Source of the DNA: Marinomonas foliarum | GTDB lineage: Bacteria; Pseudomonadota; Gammaproteobacteria; Pseudomonadales; Marinomonadaceae | DNA: 64,000 nt | NCBI RefSeq assembly: GCF_003337275.1 | Contig: NZ_QPJQ01000010.1 | Coordinates: forward strand, 51,961 to 115,960 | Direction: 5' to 3' | Shown: one piece after another, positions 44,101 to 52,852 of the stretch | How the letters are laid out: each line of letters opens with the position of its first letter | Position numbering within the stretch: position 1 is the stretch's first letter | The notes under the pieces: generated by a model | Databases searched by the model: none | The model's input: only the letters and a program-made list of their open reading frames with translations | Told to the model about the DNA's origin: nothing | Made by a program: the position numbers and the translations under genes

Positions 44101-45093
44101 TTACTCCTGAGCTAGTTTGTTTATTTCTTCTATTAAACCTTTAGGCCAGTCTTTTGAACGATCAGAGTTTAAGTAATAGCTTTGAACGTGTTTGCGAAAG
44201 GCTTCAACGTTAGGAGTGGTAATGGTTAGACCTGCATCTTTAAAGACAGAGATTAGTCGTGCTTCTTCAGATTGACGCTTTTCATTATTCCAATCACAAG
44301 CCGTAACGGCTGCTTTTTGCATGGCTTTTTTCTCACCACTGTTCAGCTTATCCCACGTCTCATTGTTAACAACGATATTGATGGCATCAACTAAATGATC
44401 GGTCATGACAATTTGTTTGGTCACTTCATAGAATTTTGCGGCTTCAATAGTAGGAAGCGGATTGTCTTGTGCATCGATGGCGCCTGTTTGTAGCCCTAAA
44501 TACACTTCACCAAAAGGCATAGGGGTTGCCGATGCACCTAACGCATCACCAAGGAAGAGCCAAGCGTCAGAACCAGGCATTCTTAATTTAACACCCTTTA
44601 AATCTTTTGGCGTTTTGATGTCGCGAGTGGTTCTAAGGTTCAGCTCACGAGTACCTAAATAACAGGCATCTAGAATTTGAACGTCCATCTCTTCTGATAC
44701 ATCTTTCTTAAAGGTTTGACCCACTTTTGAATTTAGAAACGCACGATAGTGCGCAGGGCTTTTAAATAAATAGCCAGATGTAAGTGCGCCATACTTTGGA
44801 ATAGCGTCAGCAATTAATTGATAGGATAGGTAGGTCATTTCTACATTGCCACGCTGCATAGCATCTAAATCCGCGCCAGCTTTAAATAGAGCACCTGAAT
44901 CGTATAACTGTATATCAAATCGATTTGGAACGGAGGTATTCAAAGAGTCTTTAAACACCGACATTGCTTTAGTGTGTAGGTCTGAAGGAACAGACGCAGT
45001 GGTGAACTTAAGCTCAATAGTTTCATTCGCAAACGCTGGAATGGCAAGAGTTGTGCAGCAACTAATCGCGGCAATTATTGTTTTTAATTTCAT
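44101..45093 (-). CDS. TRAP transporter solute-binding protein (DctP)
   Basis: A periplasmic binding protein of 330 residues from ATG 45093. That start has a ggag site 8 bases upstream and gives a proper signal peptide MKLKTIIAAISCCTTLAIPAF ending AFA-NETIEL; the 7-residue upstream extension is rejected. The fold signature is LKGVKLRMPGSDAWLFLGDA (about residues 140-160) with the Arg that in characterised TRAP proteins binds a carboxylate. FGEVYLGLQTGAIDAQDNP is the next block. This implies an acidic ligand. First gene of the dctPQM operon; divergent from the DapA-like/rhamnosidase operon with a 189-base gap. Confidence 0.93.
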   Translation of the reverse strand: MKLKTIIAAISCCTTLAIPAFANETIELKFTTASVPSDLHTKAMSVFKDSLNTSVPNRFDIQLYDSGALFKAGADLDAMQRGNVEMTYLSYQLIADAIPKYGALTSGYLFKSPAHYRAFLNSKVGQTFKKDVSEEMDVQILDACYLGTRELNLRTTRDIKTPKDLKGVKLRMPGSDAWLFLGDALGASATPMPFGEVYLGLQTGAIDAQDNPLPTIEAAKFYEVTKQIVMTDHLVDAINIVVNNETWDKLNSGEKKAMQKAAVTACDWNNEKRQSEEARLISVFKDAGLTITTPNVEAFRKHVQSYYLNSDRSKDWPKGLIEEINKLAQE

Positions 45094-45176
45094 GCTTTTC
45101 TCCATTTTCATCAATTTTTATTTTTGTAGAGATTGCGGCTTAGGCGCTGGTTTCTAATCTACCAGCTTCCCTTAGC

Positions 45177-45207
45177 TTGATAAAACTTTACAGGGAAATT
45201 TTATCAA
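45177..45207. promoter_or_regulatory. Inverted repeat in the divergent TRAP / catabolic promoter gap
   Basis: ttgataaaa and ttttatcaa, nine bases each and perfect, are separated by 13 bases. It is a candidate operator for the GntR-type regulator encoded in the plus-strand operon, although FCD-type sites are usually more compact. Confidence 0.4.
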
Positions 45208-45282
45208 AGTATAGACTTATTGTATCAGTTGTATGATTATAGGTTTAATCAAAACAACAATAAGTTATTGGAGACTATCTCA

Positions 45283-46164
45283 ATGCATGAATATACGGAC
45301 TTAAAGGGAGTAATTGGAGCTTCATTAACGCCTATTGATTCGCATCAAAGGATTGATGTGTTAGCACTTAAAGGCCATTGTGATCATATGTTGTCTAAAG
45401 GGTGTGGATTTGTATCCGTATTTGGAACAACAGGTGAAGGCGCTTCCTTTTCTGCTCAACAAAAAATACAAGCGTTAGAAGAGTTATCGGCCCTTGGGGT
45501 GGATATGTCACGCCATATCCCAGGGGTCATTGCCTCATCCATTGATGATGCTGCGTTACTTTATAAAGCCGCAGCGGATCTAGGCTGTCGTGCAGCGCTG
45601 ATATTGCCTCCTTATTATTATCAGCCTTCAGGTAATGAGGGTGTTGTGAATTTTTATGAAGCGGTAGTTGCTTCAGCTGGGACTCCTGATCTCGATATCG
45701 TTTTGTATAACTTTCCATTCTTTAGTGGTGTGCCATTTACGCCTTCTTTAGTTAAAGATGTTGTTGCAAGGTTGGGGGCGCGAATTGTTGGTATCAAAGA
45801 CTCTACAGGCAATCTTAAAGATGGATTGGAGTTGATTGCTAGTTTCCCTGATTTATCAATATTTACCGGAGATGATCGAATTCTGAGTCGTATGGTTAGT
45901 GCTGGTGGTGCTGGCATGATAGGCGGTTTACCTAATCTTTTCCCAGAAGATAGCGTGACTTTGTATAAAGGTGGTGTTGATGATGCTTTTGAATCGCGCG
46001 CTGCAAAACGTATTGAAGCTATAGACGGTAATGGTGGTTTGATCTCCTTAAAAGCATTGCTATCAGATAAATACAATCAACCTTCTTTTTATAAGCCTTT
46101 ACCCCCTTTATTACCTCTTTCTGATGATATTAGGACCGCGCTGAAGTTAGAATTAGACCTTTAG
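45283..46164 (+). CDS. DapA/KDG-aldolase family lyase
   Basis: A 293-residue TIM-barrel lyase of the dihydrodipicolinate synthase/N-acetylneuraminate lyase superfamily. It has GVSVFGTTGEGASF-like substrate loop (CGFVSVFGTTGEGASFS, about residues 44-60), Tyr142 in VLYNFP and the Schiff-base Lys172 in VGIKDSTGN. The start is ATG 45283, with ggag 10 bases upstream; the longer frame is unlikely. The reaction is probably an aldol cleavage or dehydration of a 2-keto-3-deoxy sugar acid; exact substrate unknown. It opens the plus-strand catabolic operon. It does not fit the classical rhamnulose-1-phosphate aldolase, which is a different fold. Confidence 0.85.
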   Translation: MHEYTDLKGVIGASLTPIDSHQRIDVLALKGHCDHMLSKGCGFVSVFGTTGEGASFSAQQKIQALEELSALGVDMSRHIPGVIASSIDDAALLYKAAADLGCRAALILPPYYYQPSGNEGVVNFYEAVVASAGTPDLDIVLYNFPFFSGVPFTPSLVKDVVARLGARIVGIKDSTGNLKDGLELIASFPDLSIFTGDDRILSRMVSAGGAGMIGGLPNLFPEDSVTLYKGGVDDAFESRAAKRIEAIDGNGGLISLKALLSDKYNQPSFYKPLPPLLPLSDDIRTALKLELDL

Positions 46165-46198
46165 TACCTGTTATCAAACTGATTGATCGAGGCAAAAA

Positions 46199-46879
46199 AT
46201 GAATGCAAAAGTAGTGACAGCTCCAATTAAATACAATGACGGTCGTATACGTCAGGTGGCTTATGAACAATTTCAAGAAGCTCTATTAGACGGGCGACTT
46301 CGACCTGGACAAATGGTTAGTCAGCGAGAATTAGTTGAAATGCTGCATTTATCCATTGGTGCATTAAGAGAGCTTTTGCCGAGGTTACAGTCTGAAAATT
46401 TGATTACGGTGCTACCTCAAAAAGGCATCATGATTCCTGCTATTGATTTACAGATGATTCGTGATGCTTTCCAAATGCGTGCAGCGTTAGAAAGAGAGGC
46501 TGTTCTGTATGCTTTGAAAAAAATGCCTGAAGAGGTATTGCTAGAGCAAAAAGCACTTCACCTTGAAATTATTGAAGCCGTAAAAGCGGGCTCATCAGAA
46601 GAGTTACTTCGCAGAGGGCAGGAAATAGACAGTGGCTTCCATTCATTGCTAATGCAATCAACGCGTAATGAGTTACTCATGGGCGCTTATGATATTAATA
46701 ATATACGTATACGCCTGATCAAGTTAGATCGAATACGATTGAACTCTCTGACTTTACCTGCGGCCTTTGGTGATCATATTAAAATTATCGATGCACTGTT
46801 AGCACGTGATCGAAATGCGGCAATGGAAGCAATGGATCATCATATTGGTAATGCTAGAGAGCGAGCTTTGGAGTTGTAA
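46199..46879 (+). CDS. GntR-family regulator (FCD/VanR-like subgroup)
   Basis: A 226-residue regulator with an N-terminal winged helix (AYEQFQEALLDGRLRPGQMV, SQRELVEMLHLSIGALRELL; about residues 18-62) and an all-helical FCD effector domain (about residues 80-220; ALEREAVLYALKK, DSGFHSLLMQSTRNELL, DHIKIIDALLARDRNAAMEA). FCD domains bind an organic-acid ligand, often with metal. It sits in the operon it probably controls, 34 bases after the DapA-like gene and 1 base before the rhamnosidase ATG. Confidence 0.92.
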   Translation: MNAKVVTAPIKYNDGRIRQVAYEQFQEALLDGRLRPGQMVSQRELVEMLHLSIGALRELLPRLQSENLITVLPQKGIMIPAIDLQMIRDAFQMRAALEREAVLYALKKMPEEVLLEQKALHLEIIEAVKAGSSEELLRRGQEIDSGFHSLLMQSTRNELLMGAYDINNIRIRLIKLDRIRLNSLTLPAAFGDHIKIIDALLARDRNAAMEAMDHHIGNARERALEL

Positions 46880-46880
46880 T

Positions 46881-49547
46881 ATGTCTAGGGAATGCATCTA
46901 TCTTCAAGCTCAAAATTTAAAATGCGAGAGTTTAAGATTACCTCGTGGCCTGAATCAATTGTCCCCTGTGTTGTCTTGGGGGTTAAAAGGTAAGGGGAGG
47001 ATGTGTTCTTGGCAGATTATTGCTAGTGAATCAAAAGACAATGTCTACCAAGGTAATGGAACTGTCTGGGATAGCGGTGTTATCAAAGACGTTTGCTGTT
47101 TTGTTACTTGGGGTGGTAATCCACTATTACGTGATCAGCGAATTTGGTGGGCGGTTCAAGTCTGGGATGAAGAGGGGCAAAGTGCAGGGCGTTCTGAGCC
47201 AGCGCATTTCTTTACTGGGTTGGGTGAAGACGACTGGCAAGCCCAATGGGTAGCTCGCTATTTCGTTTTGCCCGCAGGCCGAGAGATACCACAAGATAAT
47301 CATTATGATAACCGCTTCCAAGCTCGGCCAGCCGATTATTTGCGCCGACAATTTACCTTAAGCGCTGTGCCAGTTAGAGCGTTTGTTTATGTCAGCGCTC
47401 TTGGCTTGTATGAGTTATACCTAAATGGCATACGAGTTGGTGATGACGTTATGGCGCCAGGCTGGACCGACTATCATCGTCGTGTTGAGTATCAAAGCTA
47501 CGATGTTACTGACTTGATTGCACCTTCAAGGAATGTCATTGGCGCCGTATTGGGAGAGGGTTGGTATTCTGGACGTGTTGGGCACAATCAAAGACGTGCA
47601 GGCAATCATTATGGTGGTCGTCCAGGGCTAATGTTCCAATTGCACATTGAATACGCCGATGGAAGCGTTAAGAAAATCGTTAGTGATGATCAATGGAGCA
47701 CTAAGCAAGGCCCTATTTGTTACTCAGACTTTTTGGCTGGGGAAATGTATGACGCACGTTTGGAGCTAGTGGATTGGCTCACATCGGAATATGCTGAGGA
47801 TAACTGGCAACCTGTTGAAGTATATTTGCCTGAGCCAAATGCCCCATTATTAGACGCGAGTCGAGCGGACGGTGTTAAAGAAGTCGCCCGACTTGAAGCA
47901 GCATCTGTTGAAAAGGCTTCCTCAGGCGAACTTATTTATAATTTTGGTCAAAACTTAGCGGGTTATGTTGAGTTAAAAGTGTCAGCGCCAAGAGGAACTG
48001 AAATACGAATTAGACACGCTGAGAGACTTGACGAGAAAGGCGATTTATACACTGAAAATTTACGGTATGCCGTTTCTGAAGATATTTATATTTGTAAGGG
48101 CGGTGGTGTTGAGTACTTTAAACCTCACTTTACTTTTCATGGCTTTCAATATGCAGGCGTTAGTTTGTCTGAAGCTGTTTCAGACCTCAGCGTCACAGCC
48201 ATAGCTATTCAGAGCGACTTACCAGTAAGTGGGAAGATTAACACTGGTAATACTATGCTGAATCAGCTTTTATCCAATATTTTCTGGAGCCAGAGAGGGA
48301 ACTTTTTAAGCGTGCCAACAGACTGTCCTCAGCGCGACGAACGATATGGTTGGTCTGCTGACGCTCAAGTGTTTTGGCGCACCGCTGGCTATTTTATGGA
48401 TACCTCTGCTTTCCTTAAAAAATGGATGGAAGATCTTATTGATGGTCAGTCTGAAGAGGGCATTTTCCCCGATGTTGCGCCTACTAAACCATTAAACCCA
48501 TATCGATTAACGCCACAGCCAGGTGCGCCTGCTTGGGGTGATGCACCGATTATTTTAGCTTGGCATCATTATTTACGTTACGCCGATCTAGATATGTTAG
48601 AGCGATGTTGGCAGCCATTTATTAAATGGATGAAAGTCATTGAGTCGACAAACCCTAATGGTATTCGAGTCAATGATGTTCATAACAACTATGGTGATTG
48701 GTTAGCCGTTGGCGATGAAACAGATAGAGGGCTTATTAATACCGCTTATTGGATCTATCTTGCAGATATCATGACAAGCATGGCTAAAGCTTTAAATAAA
48801 GATAGCTCGTCTTGGTCTGCACTGTCGAAAAAGCTAAGAAACGTATTTCTAGAGCAGTTTGTTTTAGAGGACGGTTCATTATCTGGTGATACGCAAACAG
48901 CGTATTTATTAGCCTTAGATTTTAAAATATTACCTCAAAGCCATGTTCCTACTGCTGCAGAGCATCTCGCTCGTTTGTTTAAGAGCTCCAATGGACATTT
49001 GCAAACGGGTTTCCTTGGTGTACGTCATTTAGCCCCCGTTATTAGCGACTACCTTTCTCCCACTCAAGCGATCGATTTACTGCTAAAAGACACATATCCG
49101 TCTTGGGGATTCTCAATAAAGCAAGGTGCAACCACGATATGGGAGCGCTGGGATGGCTGGACGCCAGAGAAGGGCTTCCAAAGTAAAGCTATGAACTCTT
49201 TCAATCATTATGCCTACGGTGCTATTGGTGAATGGGTCTGGGCTCGACTTGCTGGAATTGACTGGGATGAGGCGTCCCCTGGTTATACCAATGTAAAAAT
49301 GAGCCCTATCTTCGATAAAAGAATTGGGTTCGTCGAAGCGAAATATGAGGCATGCACTGGCCTAATAAAAAGTCATTGGGAAATGAATAAAGACAACCCA
49401 GAAGAAGTGAGTTGGGTTGTAGAGCTACCGCCAAGTGTTAGCGCATCGATAACACTGTCTGATCCGTGGCGCTTTCAAGAAGAAAAGGACTTTGTGCTTG
49501 CTTCAGGAACCCATTCGATGAATATAAAAATATATAAGGAAAAATAA
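46881..49547 (+). CDS. GH78 alpha-L-rhamnosidase, cytoplasmic
   Basis: Cleaves terminal alpha-L-rhamnose from glycosides. It has 888 residues from ATG 46881, which starts one base after the GntR stop and has a ggag site in the end of that gene; the reading frame upstream is only an overlap. Domains follow the usual GH78 order: N-terminal beta domains with VSALGLYELYLNGIRVGDD (about residues 171-190), then the (alpha/alpha)6 barrel with CPQRDERYGWSADAQ at 482-496 (Glu487 is the likely acid) and TIWERWDGW at 752-760 (Glu755 the likely base), and a C-terminal beta domain. No signal peptide, so the glycoside must be imported first, consistent with the neighbouring TRAP transporter. Confidence 0.92.
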   Translation: MSRECIYLQAQNLKCESLRLPRGLNQLSPVLSWGLKGKGRMCSWQIIASESKDNVYQGNGTVWDSGVIKDVCCFVTWGGNPLLRDQRIWWAVQVWDEEGQSAGRSEPAHFFTGLGEDDWQAQWVARYFVLPAGREIPQDNHYDNRFQARPADYLRRQFTLSAVPVRAFVYVSALGLYELYLNGIRVGDDVMAPGWTDYHRRVEYQSYDVTDLIAPSRNVIGAVLGEGWYSGRVGHNQRRAGNHYGGRPGLMFQLHIEYADGSVKKIVSDDQWSTKQGPICYSDFLAGEMYDARLELVDWLTSEYAEDNWQPVEVYLPEPNAPLLDASRADGVKEVARLEAASVEKASSGELIYNFGQNLAGYVELKVSAPRGTEIRIRHAERLDEKGDLYTENLRYAVSEDIYICKGGGVEYFKPHFTFHGFQYAGVSLSEAVSDLSVTAIAIQSDLPVSGKINTGNTMLNQLLSNIFWSQRGNFLSVPTDCPQRDERYGWSADAQVFWRTAGYFMDTSAFLKKWMEDLIDGQSEEGIFPDVAPTKPLNPYRLTPQPGAPAWGDAPIILAWHHYLRYADLDMLERCWQPFIKWMKVIESTNPNGIRVNDVHNNYGDWLAVGDETDRGLINTAYWIYLADIMTSMAKALNKDSSSWSALSKKLRNVFLEQFVLEDGSLSGDTQTAYLLALDFKILPQSHVPTAAEHLARLFKSSNGHLQTGFLGVRHLAPVISDYLSPTQAIDLLLKDTYPSWGFSIKQGATTIWERWDGWTPEKGFQSKAMNSFNHYAYGAIGEWVWARLAGIDWDEASPGYTNVKMSPIFDKRIGFVEAKYEACTGLIKSHWEMNKDNPEEVSWVVELPPSVSASITLSDPWRFQEEKDFVLASGTHSMNIKIYKEK

Positions 49548-49551
49548 TAAT

Positions 49552-51181
49552 ATGACCTTTTTTATTGGTATTGATGTCGGTACTGGCAGTGCAAGGGCAG
49601 GAGTTTTTGACTCTGAGGGGAATTTAAAAAGTACGTCAGCTCAAGCCATCGAAACATATCGTCCACTAGAAGACTTTGCACAGCAAAGTAGTGCTGACAT
49701 ATGGGAGGCAGTTTGTACGGCGACGAAAACTGCGATAGCTGATGCCAACATATCGTCGTCAGAAATAGTGGGAGTGGGGTTTGATGCCACTTGCTCTCTT
49801 GTCGTTACTGATGCCAGTGATGGGCCTGTTAGTGTGGATCCAGCAGGTTTGGCTCACCAAAACGTGATGTTATGGATGGATCACCGTGCCATAGAAGATG
49901 CCAATGAAATAAATGCAATTGGCGGTTCGGTTTTAAAGCATGTTGGTGGTCGTATTTCTCCTGAAATGGAGCTGCCAAAATTACGTTGGATGAAGCGTGA
50001 ACTACCACAGAGCTGGAAAAGTGCTGCTCAATTTTGGGACTTGCCAGATTGGTTAGTTCACCGGGCCACCAATAGTTTCACGCGCTCGCTGTGCTCAACC
50101 GTATGTAAATGGACCTATTTAGGTCACAAAGGCTTTGCTGGAGAAGGTTGGGACGATGACTTTTTGTCTTCCATAGGGCTGGAAGATTTAGTTGCGGATG
50201 GACATGCCTCTATTGGCTCAACGCTCGCTGTTCCGGGTGAACGTTGTGGTGTGCTGAGCGAACAATCGGCAGCGGAACTTGGTTTGGTTGCCGGTATTGC
50301 GGTATCCGCTAGTTTAATTGATGCCTATGCTGGTGCATTAGGGACATTGGGGCTTGATATTGGTGAATCGCCTATAGACTCTCGTCTTGCAGTTATTGCA
50401 GGTACGTCGACTTGTCATATTGCTTTTAATACTAAGCCGATTTTTGTTCCCGGTGTTTGGGGGCCATATTTCGGCGTAACCCTACCTGATATGTGGGCTT
50501 TAGAAGGCGGTCAGTCTGCAGCTGGTGCACTTATGGACGCTGTTGTCGCTCGTCATAGCGCCTCTGTCCCACTTGCTATTGAAGCTAAAAAAACAAGGCA
50601 AAAGAATTTCCGATTTGATCGAAGACAGACTCGCTAGTATGGCTGAGGAAACGGCGTTTTTAGCGTCGACTCGTCATGTGCAACCTGACTTTCATGGAAA
50701 CCGCTCTCCTTTGGCTGACCCTTGGAGAAAAGGTGCCGTAGTTGGGCTAGGTATGAGTGCAGACCTTGATGATTTGGCACTCGACTACTTAGCCACGATA
50801 CAAGCTTTGGCTTATGGCACACGGCATATTATTGAAGAAATGCGCGCTCAGGGAGCGGTTATAAATACGCTTGTTATGAGTGGTGGTTTAGCTAGAAATG
50901 TACTTTATGTTCGTGAGCATGCTGATGCTACAGGTTGTCAGGTGTTGGTGCCAGATCAACAAGAACCAGTGTTATTAGGCTGTGCCATGTTGGGAGCTGT
51001 TGCTGCGGGTGAGTTTACTGATCTAAGGCAAGCAATGAAGGTTATGTCTGGTCAAGGTCATATGGTCGAACCAAGACAAGGTTCTATCAATAATTATCAC
51101 AATAATAAATACAAGGTGTTTCGGAAGATGCAAGACGATTATTCCGAGTATAACGCCATGATGATGACAAAGGAGAAATAG
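49552..51181 (+). pseudogene. FGGY-family sugar kinase, split by a one-base shift
   Basis: The N-terminal part (349 codons or so from ATG 49552) has FIGIDVGTGSARAGVFD (ATP-binding start), MLWMDHRAIEDANEIN and LPDWLVHRATNSFTRSLCST, as in FGGY pentulose kinases. At the A7 run 50587-50593 the frame changes. Read with one A fewer, the protein continues KKQGKRISDLIEDRL and goes on to DFHGNRSPLADP and VMSGGLARN to the TAG at 51181, giving about 542 residues, the normal length for the family. As written, the first frame ends at 50637. It may be a real mutation, a sequencing error, or expression by transcriptional slippage. The sugar is unknown; a ketose made by the isomerase next door is expected. 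Confidence 0.85.
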
Positions 51182-51184
51182 TCA

Positions 51185-52771
51185 ATGAGCCAAATTATAT
51201 TAGTTGCTAGTGGTGATTTAAGAGAGGGTGCCAATATTGTATGTTGGCCGACACAAAAGGCCATGGAAGCAAAGCTAACCAAAGTATTGGCAGATCTTGG
51301 GCATGAGTTAGTTCGTGCGCACCCAGAAAAAGCGGCTGGACATGGCTTTATAGCAAGCCAGCGTGAAGGTATGGATATATTTGCAACGATTGATCCTGAT
51401 GCTCCCTTAATTGTTGCAGAAGCGGTTTGGCAGTATTCGCATCATGTATTAGCGGGTTTAACGACTCATCGAGGACCAATTTTGACTGTTGCTAATTGGT
51501 CCGGTCAGTATCCAGGTTTGGTGGGCTTACTGAATATTAATGCCTCTATGACCAAAGCTAAGGTGGACTATTCTACTATTTGGTCGGAAAATTTTGACGA
51601 TGATTTTTTCTTAAAAGGCATCAAAGAATGGTTGAGTACTAAAAAAATTACTCATGATTCATCACACGTCAGAGCATTCGAAAATACTATAAATGAAGCA
51701 GATCATAAGTTGGTTGCAGACATAGCTGCCGATATTCGTTGCAATAAAGTGATTTTAGGGGTTTTTGATGAAGGTTGTATGGGAATGTATAACGCTATCA
51801 TTCCTGATGAATTACTCATGCCTATGGGCATTTTTAAAGAAAGGTTGTCACAATCAACTTTGTATCATGCAACATTGCAAGTGCCTGATGAAGAAGCTGC
51901 CGAAGCGTATCAATGGATGCTAGATAAAGGCATGACTTTCCATTATGGTCCAAACCCTGAGACAGATTTAACGGAAGAGCAAGTTCTTGGACAATGCAAA
52001 ATGTACATTGCATCTGTTCGTTTAGCTGATCAGTTTGGCTGTGAAGCCATAGGTATTCAATATCAGCAAGGATTGAAGGATTTGCTGCCTGCTTCTGATT
52101 TAGCTGAAGGCATGCTAAATAATGAAGATCGCCCTGATGTAAAGCGTTCAGATGGAAGTGTTATTCGCCAAGGACAAGCTATAGTGCATTTTAATGAAGT
52201 GGATGAGTGCGCAGCGTTAGATGGTGTTTTAATTAATCGTTTGCATCGAGCGCTTGGGCAGCCTGTTGAAAATACTCTGCATGATATTCGCTGGGGATCA
52301 TTTGATCCTACTGGTAGCAGTGATGATTATGTTTGGGTTTTTGAAATTTCGGGTGCTGTACCGCCAGCCCATCATGAAGGTGGTTGGGCAGGTTCAGAGA
52401 GTTTACGTCAACCGTTGATGTATTTCCCATTTGGCGGCGGTTCTTTACGAGGTATTGCGAAAGCAGGAAATATTATCTGGTCAAGAATATATGTCCAACA
52501 AGGTGCTCTTCATATGGACCTTGGTCGTGGTAAAGCGATTGATCTACCCAAAGAAGAGGTTGCTCGCCGCTCTCAATCTACCACCCCAGAATGGCCAATT
52601 ATGAATGCCGTACTTAAAGGTGTGAGCCGTGATCAAATGATGGCACGACACAAAGCTAACCACATCCAAGTTGTTTATGCGCATTCCGAGGCGGATGCTG
52701 AGCGTGCGATGTGCGCGAAAGGGGCTCTTGCAAAAGAGCTTGGTATAGAAGTGCATCTTTGTGGCGTGTAA
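51185..52771 (+). CDS. L-fucose/L-arabinose isomerase-family protein
   Basis: A 528-residue protein of the fucose/arabinose isomerase fold, which interconverts an aldose and a ketose with Mn. It contains VILGVFDEGCMGMYNAIIPD (about residues 195-214), in which the Glu could be the catalytic or metal residue, CEAIGIQYQQGLKDLLPASD (about residues 283-302) and HFNEVDECAALDG (about residues 337-349). It is 4 bases behind the kinase frame end with an aggag Shine-Dalgarno site, so isomerase and kinase act in one pathway. L-rhamnose freed by the GH78 enzyme is the obvious candidate, but the protein is not a RhaA-type isomerase by eye. A terminator follows. Confidence 0.82.
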   Translation: MSQIILVASGDLREGANIVCWPTQKAMEAKLTKVLADLGHELVRAHPEKAAGHGFIASQREGMDIFATIDPDAPLIVAEAVWQYSHHVLAGLTTHRGPILTVANWSGQYPGLVGLLNINASMTKAKVDYSTIWSENFDDDFFLKGIKEWLSTKKITHDSSHVRAFENTINEADHKLVADIAADIRCNKVILGVFDEGCMGMYNAIIPDELLMPMGIFKERLSQSTLYHATLQVPDEEAAEAYQWMLDKGMTFHYGPNPETDLTEEQVLGQCKMYIASVRLADQFGCEAIGIQYQQGLKDLLPASDLAEGMLNNEDRPDVKRSDGSVIRQGQAIVHFNEVDECAALDGVLINRLHRALGQPVENTLHDIRWGSFDPTGSSDDYVWVFEISGAVPPAHHEGGWAGSESLRQPLMYFPFGGGSLRGIAKAGNIIWSRIYVQQGALHMDLGRGKAIDLPKEEVARRSQSTTPEWPIMNAVLKGVSRDQMMARHKANHIQVVYAHSEADAERAMCAKGALAKELGIEVHLCGV

Positions 52772-52809
52772 GTTCTATCAGATAAGGTAGACTAAGAAAA
52801 CTTAATTAT

Positions 52810-52845
52810 AAAAGCGGCTAACCTTATGGTAGCCGTTTTTATTTT
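52810..52845 (+). terminator. Rho-independent terminator after the isomerase gene
   Basis: The stem cggcta / tagccg, extended by A-T pairs, is followed by tttttatttt. It can act for both converging genes. Confidence 0.85.
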
Positions 52846-52852
52846 GTATTAA

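Noticed and set aside
46806..46880. N-terminal extension of the rhamnosidase overlapping the GntR gene
   Set aside because: The 25 extra residues are just the other frame of the GntR 3' end. The ATG at 46881 has a Shine-Dalgarno site in the end of that gene and gives a family-like N-terminus.
50587..50594. Programmed -1 frameshift at the A-rich heptamer in the kinase gene
   Set aside because: The slippery motif is suitable for -1 shifting, but the shift needed to join the two frames is +1 (one base removed), so classical -1 frameshifting would not give the full protein.
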